From Neocallimastix lanati (nom. inval.) (taxonomy: Eukaryota; Neocallimastigomycota; Neocallimastigomycetes; Neocallimastigales; Neocallimastigaceae): a stretch of 64,000 bases of DNA. Location of the stretch: assembly GCA_016946835.1 (NCBI GenBank), contig JACVTC010000092.1, positions 231,501 to 295,500 of the forward strand. The letters are read 5' to 3'. Shown here piece by piece: positions 22,621-34,520 of this stretch (its first letter is position 1; every line of letters starts with the position of its first letter). The position numbers and the translations under genes are program-made. The notes beneath the pieces are model-generated. The model searched no databases. It was given only the letters and a program-made list of their open reading frames with translations, and was not told where the DNA came from.

Positions 22621-22690
22621 AAAAATTGTTAGTAATTATTATTATTATTAAAAAAAAAAAAATAATAATAATAATAATAATAACAATAAT
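22430..22690. repeat. Tandem array of AATTGTTAGTAATTATTATT units with A runs
   Basis: About five copies of a unit of some 30-50 bp, TTGTTAGTAATTATTATTA followed by an A run of variable length, then an AAT/AAC run. It follows the E3 integrase at the place where a 3' LTR would be expected. Confidence 0.75.
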
Positions 22691-22719
22691 ATCAATATTA
22701 TTAATTCTCAATATTAATT

Positions 22720-24155
22720 CGTAATTTGTAGACTTCCATAGTAAGTCTAAAATTATAATATCTAATATCTCTGGGGTGTTGGATAATGTGTCAGCCACGA
22801 CTGTGGTCGTTAATAACATAGACCACACTTATAAAAGTAAATGTAACGAACCATGTGAAGAGGATATTGTCATGGTTGATGTTACAGTTGAAGGTGTTTC
22901 GGGGAAGGCTTTAATTGATTCATGTAGTAATTTAAGTATAATTACTCAACAATTTTTAGATAAGCTTCCGTCCGAATATGAACCTATTGATATTAGTCGT
23001 GGCAGAATTAGGTTGGCAACTAAGAATGATGATTACTCGGAAGGTTATATCATTCGGGTGCCAGTAAAGATTAATAATCTTGTATTAATGGTTAATTGTA
23101 GAATAGCAGAAAAGGAGGATCCTTTTTACGATATTCTAATTAACTTAAAAACCCAAATTGATTATAATTTGTTTATCCACCCCATTTTATATAGTTTGTG
23201 TCAAATTACTCCTGAGGGAGTAATTGACGTTATTGCACCTATTAATAATGATTATGAAGATGAAGAAAAGTTGTTGTGTATGATTAAGGCTTTGGATGAG
23301 GATTCCAAAAAGAATGATTTAAAGAAAATTGAAGGATTATCCCCAAAGCAATATATTCATCATGAAATTTTCCTAAATACTTTAAATGAAAAATATAAAG
23401 ATGAAATAATTAAAATTCTGGAGGAGAACTTAGAAATAGTTGCTACTTCTTCAGAAGAATTAACACCTTCTGATCTTCCTCCACATAAGATTAATTTAAT
23501 TCCTGGTGCGAAACCAGTTAAGCAAAGGTGCTATAGATTAGTTAAATTTAAATCGGATATACTTAAGGAGGAATTAATTAAATTAATTAATAAGAAATTA
23601 ATTGAACCTTCTTGTTCCGAATGGTCATCGCCAATAGTGTTAGTACCGAAGAAGAACGGTAAATGGCGATTATGTATTGATTATCGTAAGGTTAATGATT
23701 TAACAGCTAAAGATTCTTATTCATTACCTTACATTGATGAGATATTTGATAGTTTAGATGGGGCACAGATTTTTACAACAATGGATCTTTATTCTGGTTA
23801 TCATCAAATTTTGATGGATGAGGAAAGTGTAGAAATTACCACCTTCACCACAAAATTTGGTAACTACCAATTCGAGGTTATGCCTTTTGGTTTAACCGGA
23901 GCCCCAGCTACATTTCAAAGGGAAATGAATAGGATTCTTTTCCCATTTATAGGAAAGTTTGTTTTTAACTTTATAGATGATATTTTAATATACTCTAAGA
24001 GTATAGAAGAACATATAAGCCACATTAGGCAAGTGTTGGAAGTATTTCGCCAACACAAATTAAAAATTAACATTGAAAAATGTGCCTTTATGCAGACTGA
24101 AGTAGAAGTCTTAGGTCATAAGGCATCAGTGAAAGGTTTAAGTCCCCAGGATAGC
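22720..24155 (+). mobile_element. pol: Gypsy pol fragment (protease and RT only)
   Basis: One open frame covers an aspartic protease (ALIDSCSNLSIITQQ near 22910) and most of a reverse transcriptase (SSPIVLVPKKNGKWRLCID near 23625, MDLYSGYHQ near 23785, IDDILIYSKS near 23970, ending near KASVKGLSPQ). It resembles E2 more than E3 but is a separate lineage. The fragment ends abruptly at about 24155 where minus-strand copia sequence starts. No gag, RNase H, integrase or LTR goes with it. Confidence 0.82.
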
Positions 24156-24491
24156 AAAATTTTTATATAATATAGTGGCGTTATAACCATCCTTAGCAAG
24201 TTTGACACCACCTATAAGATTTTTGTTTATGTCTTTGGAGTAAAATACTTTTTCTAGTATAATTTTGTGGCCGTTGATTATGCCATTAAATCTTCCAAAT
24301 CCTTCAAATGTGCATGTAGATTTATTTGCACACTTCATAGTAATATTTGTTTTGGTAAAATTTTCCAGAATTGAAATATCATTCGTAATATGTTCACTGG
24401 ATCCTGTATCGTAAGTCCAAAGTATGATTCTAGTAGTATCGTGACTAATATTGTCACGTGAATTGAAAATGTAATTTTGGGAGTATTGCAT
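24156..24491 (-). pseudogene. Copia protease remnant
   Basis: The minus strand encodes a copia-type aspartic protease: LWTYDTGSSEHITND, then a CTFEGFGRFNG segment and KNLIGGVKLAKDGY, which precede integrase in the family. The closest relative in this window is E6 (52688-53437), with the same CSFEGYG and KNLISGIELAK positions. It is a fragment. Confidence 0.75.
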
Positions 24492-24559
24492 TTCGACATA
24501 ATTTATGTTTGATCATTTATTCATGTATTACAATGTGGCTTGTAAAAATAAATGAATAG

Positions 24560-24930
24560 GAATAGGGTTAAATTTATTTTTATTTTTATTTTTATTTTTT
24601 TTTTTTTTTTTAATTTTAAAAACATTTACAGTAAAAAAAATATATATATAATAAAGTAAATAAAAAATAAATAAAAAATAAAAAAATAAATAATAAAGTA
24701 AAATATAAAATATAAAAAAAAGAATAAAGTAAAATAAAATAAAAAAAATAAATAATAAAGTAAAATAAAAAATAAAAAAAAATAAATAATAAAGTAAATT
24801 ATAAAATATAAAATATATAAAAAAAAGTAAAATATAAAAATAAATAATAAAGTAAATTATAAAATATAAAAATAAATAATAAAGTAAATTATAAAATATA
24901 AAAAAAAAAAAGTAAAATAAAAAATAAAAA

Positions 24931-24981
<51 letters not shown>

Positions 24982-25020
24982 AAATAAAATATAAGATAGA
25001 AAAAATAGATTAAAACAAAA
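24560..25020. repeat. Low-complexity block of TAAATAATAAAGTAAAATA-type units
   Basis: Irregular tandem units around AATAATAAAGTAAA with AAAAT spacers, ending in an A run of about 45. It lies between the left terminal repeat and the transposase of the MULE. Confidence 0.7.
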
Positions 25021-25070
25021 AAAATTAAAATATAAAAAATAAAACTTTTAATTTAAAATATTTATAATAA

Positions 25071-26400
25071 ATGGATGATCAATTAGAAATAAGTGAAACT
25101 AATAAAGAAAAAAACCAAATCATTGTAAATAGAAAATATAAATTTAATTTATGGTATATAACGAATAATACAAAAATATTCCAATGTACTAAATGTAAAA
25201 CAGTTAAAAAATGTAAATCTTACATTATTCTAAATGATAATAATAAAGTAATAAAATATGAAAACAAACATACTCATCCAGGAAAAGAATATGATGCATC
25301 AGTATCAATAGTATAGCATAAAATGAAAAATGAAATAAGAAAAACCTCAATCCCATTTGATATAAATCCAAAACATATATAATGAAATATTTGAAGAAAT
25401 TGGATTGATATGCCCTGAATATATTTCAATTAAATCATATAAACGAAAGAGATGAAAATTTTATGATATACAAAAATTCTAATATTATAATTTTTCAATC
25501 ATCATTCCCCATTCCAAACAGAATTGTCTATAAAATACAACGAACATATGTTTGCTGATGGTACATTTTATATTGCACCAATATTTGGTTATCAAGTTTA
25601 CTCCAGAAATAAATAGTTTTTATACTACATCACTATCTATATTAAATAATAAAGAACAAGCAACCTATGAATTGTTATTTGAAGAATTAAAAAAGAATGA
25701 AAGTAATTATAATAATAATATTATAAGTAATTATAATAATAATATTATAGTTATACCAAAAAATTTGCATTGTGATTTTGAAAAGAGTATATCCAATGCT
25801 TCCATTAAAATATTTCATAATATTACTATTAAATAATGTGTATGGCATTATAAAAGATGGTTTGAAGTTCAAAAAAATAAATTATGTTATAATGAAGTTG
25901 AAAATAATCATAAAATTTATTTGTTATATAAAGCTATTACAAATTTTCCTTTTATAAATTCTGAATATATATTTGATATTTATAATTATATTAAAATTAT
26001 ATGTCAAATATATAATTATTTCAATTTTTTAATTTTTTTGGAATATTTTAATAAGACTTATTTATATAAATATGATATTCAATATTGGAATTATTATAAC
26101 GATATAAACCACATAACAAATAATGCTTCAGAATCTTTTAACAATTACTTAAAAAAATTGTTTTACAAAAAACCTTCTTTCTATGAATTGATTTATCATT
26201 TAAAAAGAGAAGAATCTTTATCTTACAATAATTACAAAAGGAAAATTGAAGGAGTTTGAAAAATAAAAAAGAATATTAACAAAAACTGATGAAATCAATG
26301 ATTTCATTAAAAAATACAAAAAAAAAAGGAATCCGATTAATTGATAAAAAATGTGAAAAAATGATATCATTGATTTATGGTATAAATGTTTAATAGAATT
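25071..26400 (+). pseudogene. MULE transposase with FLYWCH domain, decayed
   Basis: The ATG at 25071 starts a FLYWCH zinc-finger domain (KYKFNLWYITN, FQCTKC, KKCKSYIILND, HTH; residues about 20-75). The frame stops at 25314-25316. Downstream, in several frames, are the transposase core (HMFADGTFYIAP near 25545, holding the first catalytic Asp of MULE enzymes) and the C-terminal part with YWNYYNDINHITNNASES (about 26085) that also occurs at 8770-8830. Several stops and frame changes mean no transposase is made. The fold should be an RNase H-like DDE enzyme preceded by the DNA-binding finger. Confidence 0.75.
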
Positions 26401-27046
26401 AAATACAATCTAAATATATGAATAATAATTAATTAGAATATATATAGTTTAAATTATATTTATATCAATATCAATATATTTTATTAATATCAATATCACT
26501 ATATTTTATTAATATCAATGTCAAAATATTTCATTAATATCAATATCAAAATATTTTATTACTATCAATATCAATATTTAAATTTTATTAATAATAAATA
26601 TTTAATATTATAATAAATTTTATTTTATTATTTAATTAATTTAATAATAAAATATATAATTTTATTTATTTTATTTGAATAAAATAAAATGGAAAGGTTT
26701 TATTATTAAAATATTTAATAATAAAATATAATAATAAAATAAAATTAAAAAAAATAAAAATAAAATAAAATCCTCAACAGAAAACTTATTTATTCTTTTT
26801 TTGTTTTTATTTTATTTTTTTAATACTAAAAACAATAAATAAAAATATACGTTGAAAATTGTGGCGTATTACATATATTATACACATTGTACAAAATTTT
26901 ATGATGATTATACATAAATTATGTCGAAATGCTTCACATTCTGTAATTTTCTGATGAAACTTTTGTATTTTGAGTTAGGGAAACAATATTTTCGTTTAAA
27001 TCTTCTGGTTTATTTATCACGTGATTTCATATAATATAGAATTATT

Positions 27047-27431
27047 TGATATAAAACAAATATGTGTAGTAACATATTTGTATATTTAATAATAATTATT
27101 AAATATTAAATTTATATCTTTTTGATAATAATTATTTTATTTTATTTTATTTCAATATGTATTATTATAATTATAATAATAATTATAATACTTTATTTCA
27201 TATAAAATTTATATAGTTCTATATATTAGAATATATAATTAATATATTACCTATTTCTTATAAATTAAATTATTTATATTAGAAATAGAGAACTCTCTTG
27301 TAAATTTTTAGGAATTAGAATTATTATTTTAATTGTACGAATATTATAATTTTATTAATAAAATTTACTAAACTACCATTATTTAAAACCCACTGCTTAT
27401 AAATTATTGCACATAAAAGTCCCGTATATCA
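27047..27431 (+). repeat. E2 5' LTR
   Basis: 385 bp, TGATATAAAAC...CCCGTATATCA. It matches 34136-34520 except for about one base and is close to both E1 LTRs. Confidence 0.93.
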
Positions 27432-27436
27432 AAATT

Positions 27437-27455
27437 TGGTGGAGATATCGGGGAT
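27437..27455 (+). promoter_or_regulatory. E2 primer-binding site
   Basis: TGGTGGAGATATCGGGGA follows the 5' LTR after a 6-base spacer. The primer tRNA would end in TCCCCGATATCTCCACCA; I cannot name it from this sequence alone. Confidence 0.82.
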
Positions 27456-27774
27456 GTGCTGTGTAAAAAGTAATTTATAAGTAGTGGTGTTTAGTAATTT
27501 TGTTGAATAATTATAAATCCGTATATATTTACATAAATTCTCTTCAGTTAGGATTAATTAAAATACACTGTTTAGGATATAAATTTTTAATTTTTTTATT
27601 GGCTATTTATAATTATTTTATCTTTGGTGAAGAGAAAGTTATACACTATTAGTTATTTCATTCATTTTAGTACAATTTAAATAAATTGTTTTAAAATAAA
27701 TAAGAATTCGGAATATTTTATAATTATATTAAATAATAATATATATATATAAACATTATAATTGTATATATAAG

Positions 27775-27832
<58 letters not shown>

Positions 27833-27854
27833 TATTTTATTCTTATTAATTAAA

Positions 27855-28014
27855 AGCAGCTGGGAATTTGGACCAGGATAAAAACGAATAAGTCTTTAAT
27901 TACTATTTAGATTTAGTTAATAGTGATAAGTTAGTTAATTAATTGTAATATTTTATTTGTAATTAAAGATAACTGGGAGTTTGAACCAGTATAAAAACGA
28001 ATAAGCCTTTAATT
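27855..28014 (+). repeat. Duplicated leader motif of E2
   Basis: Two copies of about 46 bp (27855-27900 and 27966-28014) share CTGGGA.TTTG.ACCAG and ATAAAAACGAATAAG. A third copy lies in the E7 leader (49692-49740). Each can form a small stem CTGG/CCAG. The reverse strand resembles a Pol III B box or tRNA T arm (GGTTCAAACTCC in the second copy). Confidence 0.7.
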
Positions 28015-28343
28015 ATTAACTATTAGTTTATTATAAAAAAAAAAAAAAATAATAATAATAATAATAGAAGTAATAAATAGTATTAATTAGTAAATTAATT
28101 AATAAGTAGTAAAAAAAAAAAAAAAAAAAAAAAATTATATATGTAATAATAATAAATAATAATTATAATAATATTAATATTGATAATAATACTTAGTAAC
28201 AAAAATAAATAGTAAAAATTTTTAATAGTGATAAAATATATAGTTAATTTTTATAAATTATTGAACGCGTTTTATTAGTTAATAAGACTATATATTATTG
28301 TATTTATATATATATACTACTCATTATTTGGAATTTTCTTAAA

Positions 28344-29468
28344 ATGTCAAGTTCACCTACTACTTCGACAACTCTAGTGGATAACGATGATGTCGATACT
28401 AGAACTCTACCAAGGATTGGAGGTGTTCATAAAGATGCAGAAATTTGGAAGTTTCGTATTACTGACTGGTTTAGAAGGGAACGTATTGTAACGGATGCAG
28501 GAAAATTCAGTTATATCATTGCATCCTGTGAGGATGATATAGTTCGTGTACTTCATATGGAACAAGTCAAGTTGAATCGGATTCTAACACTAGATGAATA
28601 TGTATACCTAATTAAAAAGAAATATTGGAGAGAAAATCTGAAAGAAGACAAATTAAGACAAATTAAGAAAATTATGATCAATCCAAATGAAAGTATTTAC
28701 GACTTTAATACTAGATTCTTAGAGTTATATGATCAATTAGATTCCGCAGACCAATCTTCCTTCTCAGTGATCGACTATGAAAATGCCTTGAGACCTCGTA
28801 GTAGAATTTATGAAAGAATCGCCATGGCTGAAGCTCCTGACCTTGAAACTGCCTGTAAATTAGCTGAGAAATATGAAAATATATTAACTCAATCTCAAGG
28901 AAACCAAGAAATGTGGGGTCCTTATGGTAATATCAATAATTATAATAGAAGAAATAATTTTTCCCAACCTGGTAGATCAAATCTTAATAATGCTTTCATT
29001 GATCAATATAATAATAATTCAAATTTCACTCCATTTAATAATAATTTTAATACATTTAACAATTCAGGAAATTTTAATAGAATAAGAAGATTTAATAATG
29101 TATCATTAAATTCATCATCTAGAATGAATTCTAGCGTTTTGAGAAATTTTAGAAACCCAAATTTTAATAGTTTTAATAATAACAATAATCTTGGTAACAA
29201 TAATTTTAATAATAATTATAACAATGGTAATAATTATAATAATAGTAATAACAATAATCGTAATATGAATCACAATACAAATAATTATAATAATAATTCT
29301 GATGTTATAGACGATTTAACTAATCAAATGAAAAATTTAAAAATTAAAACCTGTTATTTCTGTCATCAACCGGATCATGTTTTAAAAGATTGCGTTGCTT
29401 TTGATAGATTCCAAAATGATCCAAATTATGAAAATTATATTAATTCCTTATATTCTCAAAAAAACTAG
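28344..29468 (+). CDS. gag: E2 gag, 374 aa
   Basis: Gypsy Gag. A short Ser/Thr-rich N-terminus is followed by the capsid region (about residues 18-190: TLPRIGG, DAEIWKFRITDWF, KKYWRENLKEDKLRQ, FSVIDYENALRPRSR). An Asn-rich linker spans about 195-325. The zinc knuckle CYFCHQPDHVLKDC lies at about residue 337. It is open throughout and ends at the slippery site. It is closely related to the Gag of E7 and to the N-terminal 190 residues of E1. The ATG lies just after a long A-rich leader. Confidence 0.93.
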   Translation: MSSSPTTSTTLVDNDDVDTRTLPRIGGVHKDAEIWKFRITDWFRRERIVTDAGKFSYIIASCEDDIVRVLHMEQVKLNRILTLDEYVYLIKKKYWRENLKEDKLRQIKKIMINPNESIYDFNTRFLELYDQLDSADQSSFSVIDYENALRPRSRIYERIAMAEAPDLETACKLAEKYENILTQSQGNQEMWGPYGNINNYNRRNNFSQPGRSNLNNAFIDQYNNNSNFTPFNNNFNTFNNSGNFNRIRRFNNVSLNSSSRMNSSVLRNFRNPNFNSFNNNNNLGNNNFNNNYNNGNNYNNSNNNNRNMNHNTNNYNNNSDVIDDLTNQMKNLKIKTCYFCHQPDHVLKDCVAFDRFQNDPNYENYINSLYSQKN

Positions 29469-29491
29469 ATAATGGAAGAAGGCTAACTTCC
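29459..29491 (+). promoter_or_regulatory. E2 gag-pol -1 frameshift signal
   Basis: A AAA AAC (29459-29465) lies in the gag frame directly before the stop. Exactly 8 nt later the stem GGAAG (29474-29478) pairs with CTTCC (29487-29491) across an 8-nt loop. The -1 frame is open from here into pol, over more than 190 bases before the first Met of that frame. Confidence 0.88.
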
Positions 29492-32400
29492 TTTATTCAA
29501 AATGCCAACCCTAGTATAATTGCATCTACCTCATGGAATGATAATTACAAAAATATTATTGCTGCAAAACGTAGTAGAGATGAAAAATATTCATCCTTAC
29601 TACCAAAAACAAAAAGAAAAATTAATAATGAAGAATTAAGCGAAAATGATTATACTAATAAAATGTATTATAATACAATAAATAATTCACCTAAAATAAA
29701 ATATAATTTAAGAAATAGAAATATTGTAGAGTTACCCCTTAAGAATAAACCAAAAATTAATTACAATATTAATAATACTAAAAATTTTAATCATGATATA
29801 ACTAATAAACATGACAACGAAAATGTGGATAATAATACATTGGAAAGTATTAATGATGGAAATTTAGATAAACTAAATATTAACAAAACGAAGGTATTGA
29901 ACGATAATGATTTTGAAAGTATAGGTAAGAAAATAAGGAATAATAGTTTGGATATTGTGGATAAAGCAGATTTGGATATTATGAATAAAGTTGACTTGGA
30001 TGTGGAGAACAATAATAAAAATAAAACGGATAACTTGAACACTCAAAATGAAGAAATTGGTAAAAATAGTAAAGTTAATAATCTAAATAAAATTGGAATT
30101 GGAAATAGAATGAACCCTACCAATGATAAAGAAAGAGATAAAACGAAGGACAAAGCTACCAGAGTTGGTCAAATAATTCAATTGTTAGAGGGTGTTGAAC
30201 CATACGATATTGTGGAAGAATTGAGAAATACCCCAGCTAATATTAATTTGGCTCAGTTATTAGGAATTAGTAGTGCCTTGCGTGCCGATGTTAACAGAAG
30301 TTTCAAAAAATTGAAAACAGAAGAGGAAACAATCATAGGCTATGCGGAATGTTACGATGACATCGAAAATTTTGAGATTGTCAACAATCCGACACATTGC
30401 TACTGTACCAGGGAAGTCCAGGAACACGATATTGCTGTGGTCAGTGGTTCCGTTGATGGTTATCCTGCCGCTATTTTAATTGATGGTGGTAGTAACGCGA
30501 ATTTAGTAACTAGGAAATTCCTCACAAAATTCATCAAAAATTATACTGTTGTAAGAACTACCTCTGGCAGAGTACATCAAGCTTTATCTGATGTTGAAGA
30601 AAAGGTTTATGAAATAGTTCAACTTGAAGTACAAATTGGAACATTAAAAATTAATACTGAATTTAGAGTCGTGGATAACGGTGATCCTATTTTTGATATA
30701 ATTATTAATTTAAAAACACAAGCGGATTATAAGTTGCTAGTAGATGCTAATAGTAAATATTTATATGTGAGAAATAAAATTAATAATATCAATGGTATTT
30801 TCAGTTTTAACGTTGTACCCTTAGTACCATTAGAGGACGTTCAAATTTTTCAATCTCAAACTATGTTTTGTTATATAATAGAAAATCCACCTTCTACAAT
30901 AATTAATAATATTAATAGTATTAATGAGAATGTTGATAAAAATAAAATTCTTGAAGTATTAATTGATAATATGGATATCAAAGATTTGGATTTTAAGGCA
31001 GAATTCAAAAAAATATTAAATTCTTATACAGATGTTATAGCCGTTTCCAGTGATGATTTGGAACCTTCAGAATTACTACCTCACCATATTGAACTAATTG
31101 CAGGTAGTAAACCTATTAAACAAAAAGCTTATAGAATTTCTCAAATTCAATTAGAAGCTTTAAAAATAGAATTAAAGAAATTAATAGATAAAGGACTCAT
31201 TGTACCATCTCATTCACCATGGTCGTCACCTATTGTATTAGTACCTAAGAAAAACGGTCGTTGGAGATTATGTATAGATTATAGATTATTAAATAATATC
31301 ACTAAAAAGGATGCCTATGCAATCCCGATAATACAAGAAATTTTTGATGCTCTAAAAGATGCTTATATTTTTTCAACTTTGGATCTGTTTAGTGGGTATC
31401 ACCAGATACCTATGTTTAAGGATGATCAAGAACTTACTTCATTTACTACTAAGTTTGGAAATTATTACTTTAAGGTAATGCCTTTTGGTTTGACCAACGC
31501 TCCTGCTACCTTCCAGAGAGAAATGAATCGTATATTCTTTGACTTAATAAATAAATGTATTCAAATATATTTGGATGATATTATTGTATATTCACCATCC
31601 ATTGAACAACATCTAATAGATTTAACAAATGTTTTTGAAATTCTTAGAAATAATAAATTAAAAATGAATATTGAAAAGTGTCATTTCTGTGTTTACGAAG
31701 TTGAAGCGTTGGGACACAAGATTTCAAATAAGGGGTTATTACCCATAGAAAGAAAAGTAGATGCAATCAAGAATTTAGATATTCCTACCAATATTTCTGA
31801 ATTACGTTCTTTTCTTGGAATGGTTGGATATTACAGAAATTTTATTGAAAACTATGCTTCTATTTCTGAACCCCTACGTAAACTTTTAAGGAAAAACTCA
31901 CCTTTTATTTGGACTAAAGAACAAACTATTAGTTTTGATAATATGAAGAATTCTCTTTGTAACGCACCTATCTTATGTTATCCACGTTTTGATAAACCCT
32001 TTATTATTCGTACAGATGCTAGCTATCTAGGGATAGGTGGAGTATTATTACAACTATATGAAGATAAAATAGAACACCCAGTATTTTATATTAGTCGTTC
32101 TTTAAGTAAATCTGAACATAATTACTCTATTACTGAATTGGAAGGAACTGCAGCTTACTACTGCATTAATAAGTTTAAACCCTATATTCTTGGAAACCCT
32201 TTTCGGACTATTCTTTACACAGATCATCAACCTTTAGTTCCTATAATTAAAAACAATGAACCAAATACAAGTAAACATGCTCGTTGGTGTCTTTTATTTA
32301 GTCAGTTACAAGTTGACGTTGTTTATCAACCCGGGAGAGCAAATATATTAGCTGATGCACTTTCTCGTATAAAAAGGAAAGATATTATTACTACTAATGC

Positions 32401-33745
32401 TTTGGTAAACGATAATAATAGTAATACTGAAGGTAACGTAAAAGAAAACAATGAAAATAATATTGATGATGAAGGTAATAGAAGCGAAAATGGTGGAAAT
32501 GGTATAGTTGATAATAATAATATAATAATTAATAATAATAACGAAGAGGATACTCCCAGAGAATTTATTGATGAAATTGAAAATGAAAAATATATTTCAG
32601 AATTTATGAAAAAGTTTTTGACAGAGAGGATTATCACTATTAATGATAAAACATATATTAAAGATAGAGGTAAACTTAGACTAGTAATAGATGATTATTT
32701 GGAAAAAATAAAAATTATCTGAATGGCCCATAGGATCGGCCATGAAGGCCTACAAAAGACATATGATAGAATAAAACAAAATTTTTATTGGAAAAATATG
32801 ATTTTGGATATAAAGAAGTATATTTCAATTTGTAAAATATGCCAATTAAACAGATCGGAACCTTCTCCCAATTTAGTTGAACAATTTAGAACTCCTGTAG
32901 AGGCTCCTTTTGTCAGATTAGGATTGGATATTATTGGACCTTTAAAAACTACATCCAAAGGTAATAAGTATATTATAGTTTGTGTAGATTATTTTACTTT
33001 ATGGGTTGAAGCTGAAGCCTCTCAAACAATTACTTCTCAAGATGTTATCACCTTTTTAATTAATGTTTTTAGTAGACATGGGTTACCACAAATAATTAAT
33101 ATGGATAATGGAACCCAGTTGAATAGTGATTTCACCAAAATATTCTTAGATCTTTATGGTGTATATATTCATTTTGTTGTTCGTTACCATCCTGCTTCTA
33201 ATGGCTTGGTCGAAAATAGAAATAGAGAGATTGGAAAACAACTTAGGAATTTTGCTGGTAAAAATAATGATTGGGATACCTTACTACCTTTAGCTTTATG
33301 GGCTATCAGGACTTCAAAATCTTCTGTTAGTGGATATTCAAGTTTTGAATTATTATATGGACGTGAAGATATACTCCCAAATGAAATCAATATACTTTGT
33401 TCATTAGGAGAATCCATTGAGCAACCAATTGAAGAATTATTATTAGAAAGATTAATAGAACATACAAAATGGATTAAAGATGCAGCCAATAAAAAGTTTG
33501 GGACAATTAACTATTGGAAGACAAGAAGAGAAGCAAAGAAAAGTATGGAAAAGATTCATGAATACAAAATCGGTGATAAAGTAAAAATAAGAATGTTTCA
33601 AAGACATAAATTGGACCCTTATTATATTGGACCCTATACAATCAAAGAAATCACTTGGAATACTGTTAAATTACAAGAAGATAAAACTGGAATTATATTA
33701 AAGAGGAATGTACACATCAAAAATATTCTACCTTATAGAGAATAA
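29462..33745 (+). pseudogene. pol: E2 pol (protease, RT, RNase H, integrase), nearly whole
   Basis: Domains in order: an Asn-rich linker (to about 30170); an aspartic protease (AAILIDGGSNANLV near 30480); reverse transcriptase with SSPIVLVPKKNGRWRLCID (31225), LDLFSGYHQIPMF (31385) and YLDDIIVYS (31570); RNase H with IRTDASYLGIGG (32005), YTDHQPL (32220) and ADALSRI (32355). Integrase follows with an HHCC start (HRIGHEG...CKICQ, 32728-32850), a core with GLDIIGPL (32925), MDNGTQ (33105) and NGLVENRNREI (33200), and a GPY module (YYIGPYTIKE, 33625). All enzyme motifs expected of Ty3/gypsy are visible. About one break is present, hence the pseudogene label. Confidence 0.9.
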
Positions 33746-33762
33746 TATTATAATTAAAAAAA

Positions 33763-33819
<57 letters not shown>

Positions 33820-34135
33820 TATATTATTAACAAAAATTTAATAACAAATTTTTTTTTTTTTTTTAAAAATTGAATCAAAATTTAAATTATAAATTTATCA
33901 TAATTTTTATAAATTTTGTATTTGAGATATTCAAATTATATTAATGAATATTTTAATAACTAACATAGTAAATATTAAATTTTCTTTAAAAATGAAATAA
34001 TATTCTACAATATAATTATCTTATAAAAATTATTATTTTGTTAATAGTCAATTTTATCTTCAATTAAGAATTCTTCTCGTATAGAGAACTATACTTAATT
34101 TCATATATAAATTGCTATCTTAGCGTGGGCATTTC

Positions 34136-34520
34136 TGATATAAAACAAATATGTGTAGTAACATATTTGTATATTTAATAATAATTATTAAATATTAAAT
34201 TTATATCTTTTTGATAATAATTATTTTATTTTATTTTATTTCAATATGTATTATTATAATTATAATAATAATTATAATACTTTATTTCATATAAAATTTA
34301 TATAGTTCTATATATTAGAATATATAATTAATATATTACCTATTTCTTATAAATTAAATTATTTATATTAGAAATAGAGAACTCTCTTGTAAATTTTTAG
34401 GAATTAGAATTATTATTTTAATTGTACGAATATTATAATTTTATTAATAAAATTTACTAAACTACCATTATTTAAAACCCACTGCTTATAAATTATTGCA
34501 CATAAAAGTCCCGCATATCA
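34136..34520 (+). repeat. E2 3' LTR
   Basis: 385 bp, TGATATAAAAC...CCCGCATATCA. It follows an A run, a short T/A stretch and the GGGCATTTC box. Confidence 0.93.

Larger units (their letters stand above)
24479..26941 (+). mobile_element. FLYWCH-type MULE DNA transposon with 9-bp target duplication
   Basis: Terminal inverted repeats share GCATTTCGACATAATTTATG (24488-24507 on plus; 26913-26932 on minus), with less conserved outer bases GGGAGTATT and GAATGTGAA. The perfect 9-bp direct repeat TGTAATTTT flanks it (24470-24478 and 26942-26950), the duplication size typical of Mutator-like elements. Inside are a long A/T low-complexity block (24560-25020) and a decayed transposase (25071-26400). It inserted into the copia protease region. 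Confidence 0.85.
27047..34520 (+). mobile_element. E2: Ty3/gypsy LTR retrotransposon, nearly whole and young
   Basis: The LTRs (27047-27431 and 34136-34520, 385 bp) differ at about one position by eye. The 4-bp duplication TATT flanks it (27043-27046 and 34521-34524). The parts are a primer site, a long A-rich leader, gag (28344-29468), a -1 recoding site and pol to 33745. It looks almost intact, with about one break in pol. GGGCATTTC lies directly before the 3' LTR, as in E1. It landed in a copia gag on the opposite strand. Confidence 0.93.
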
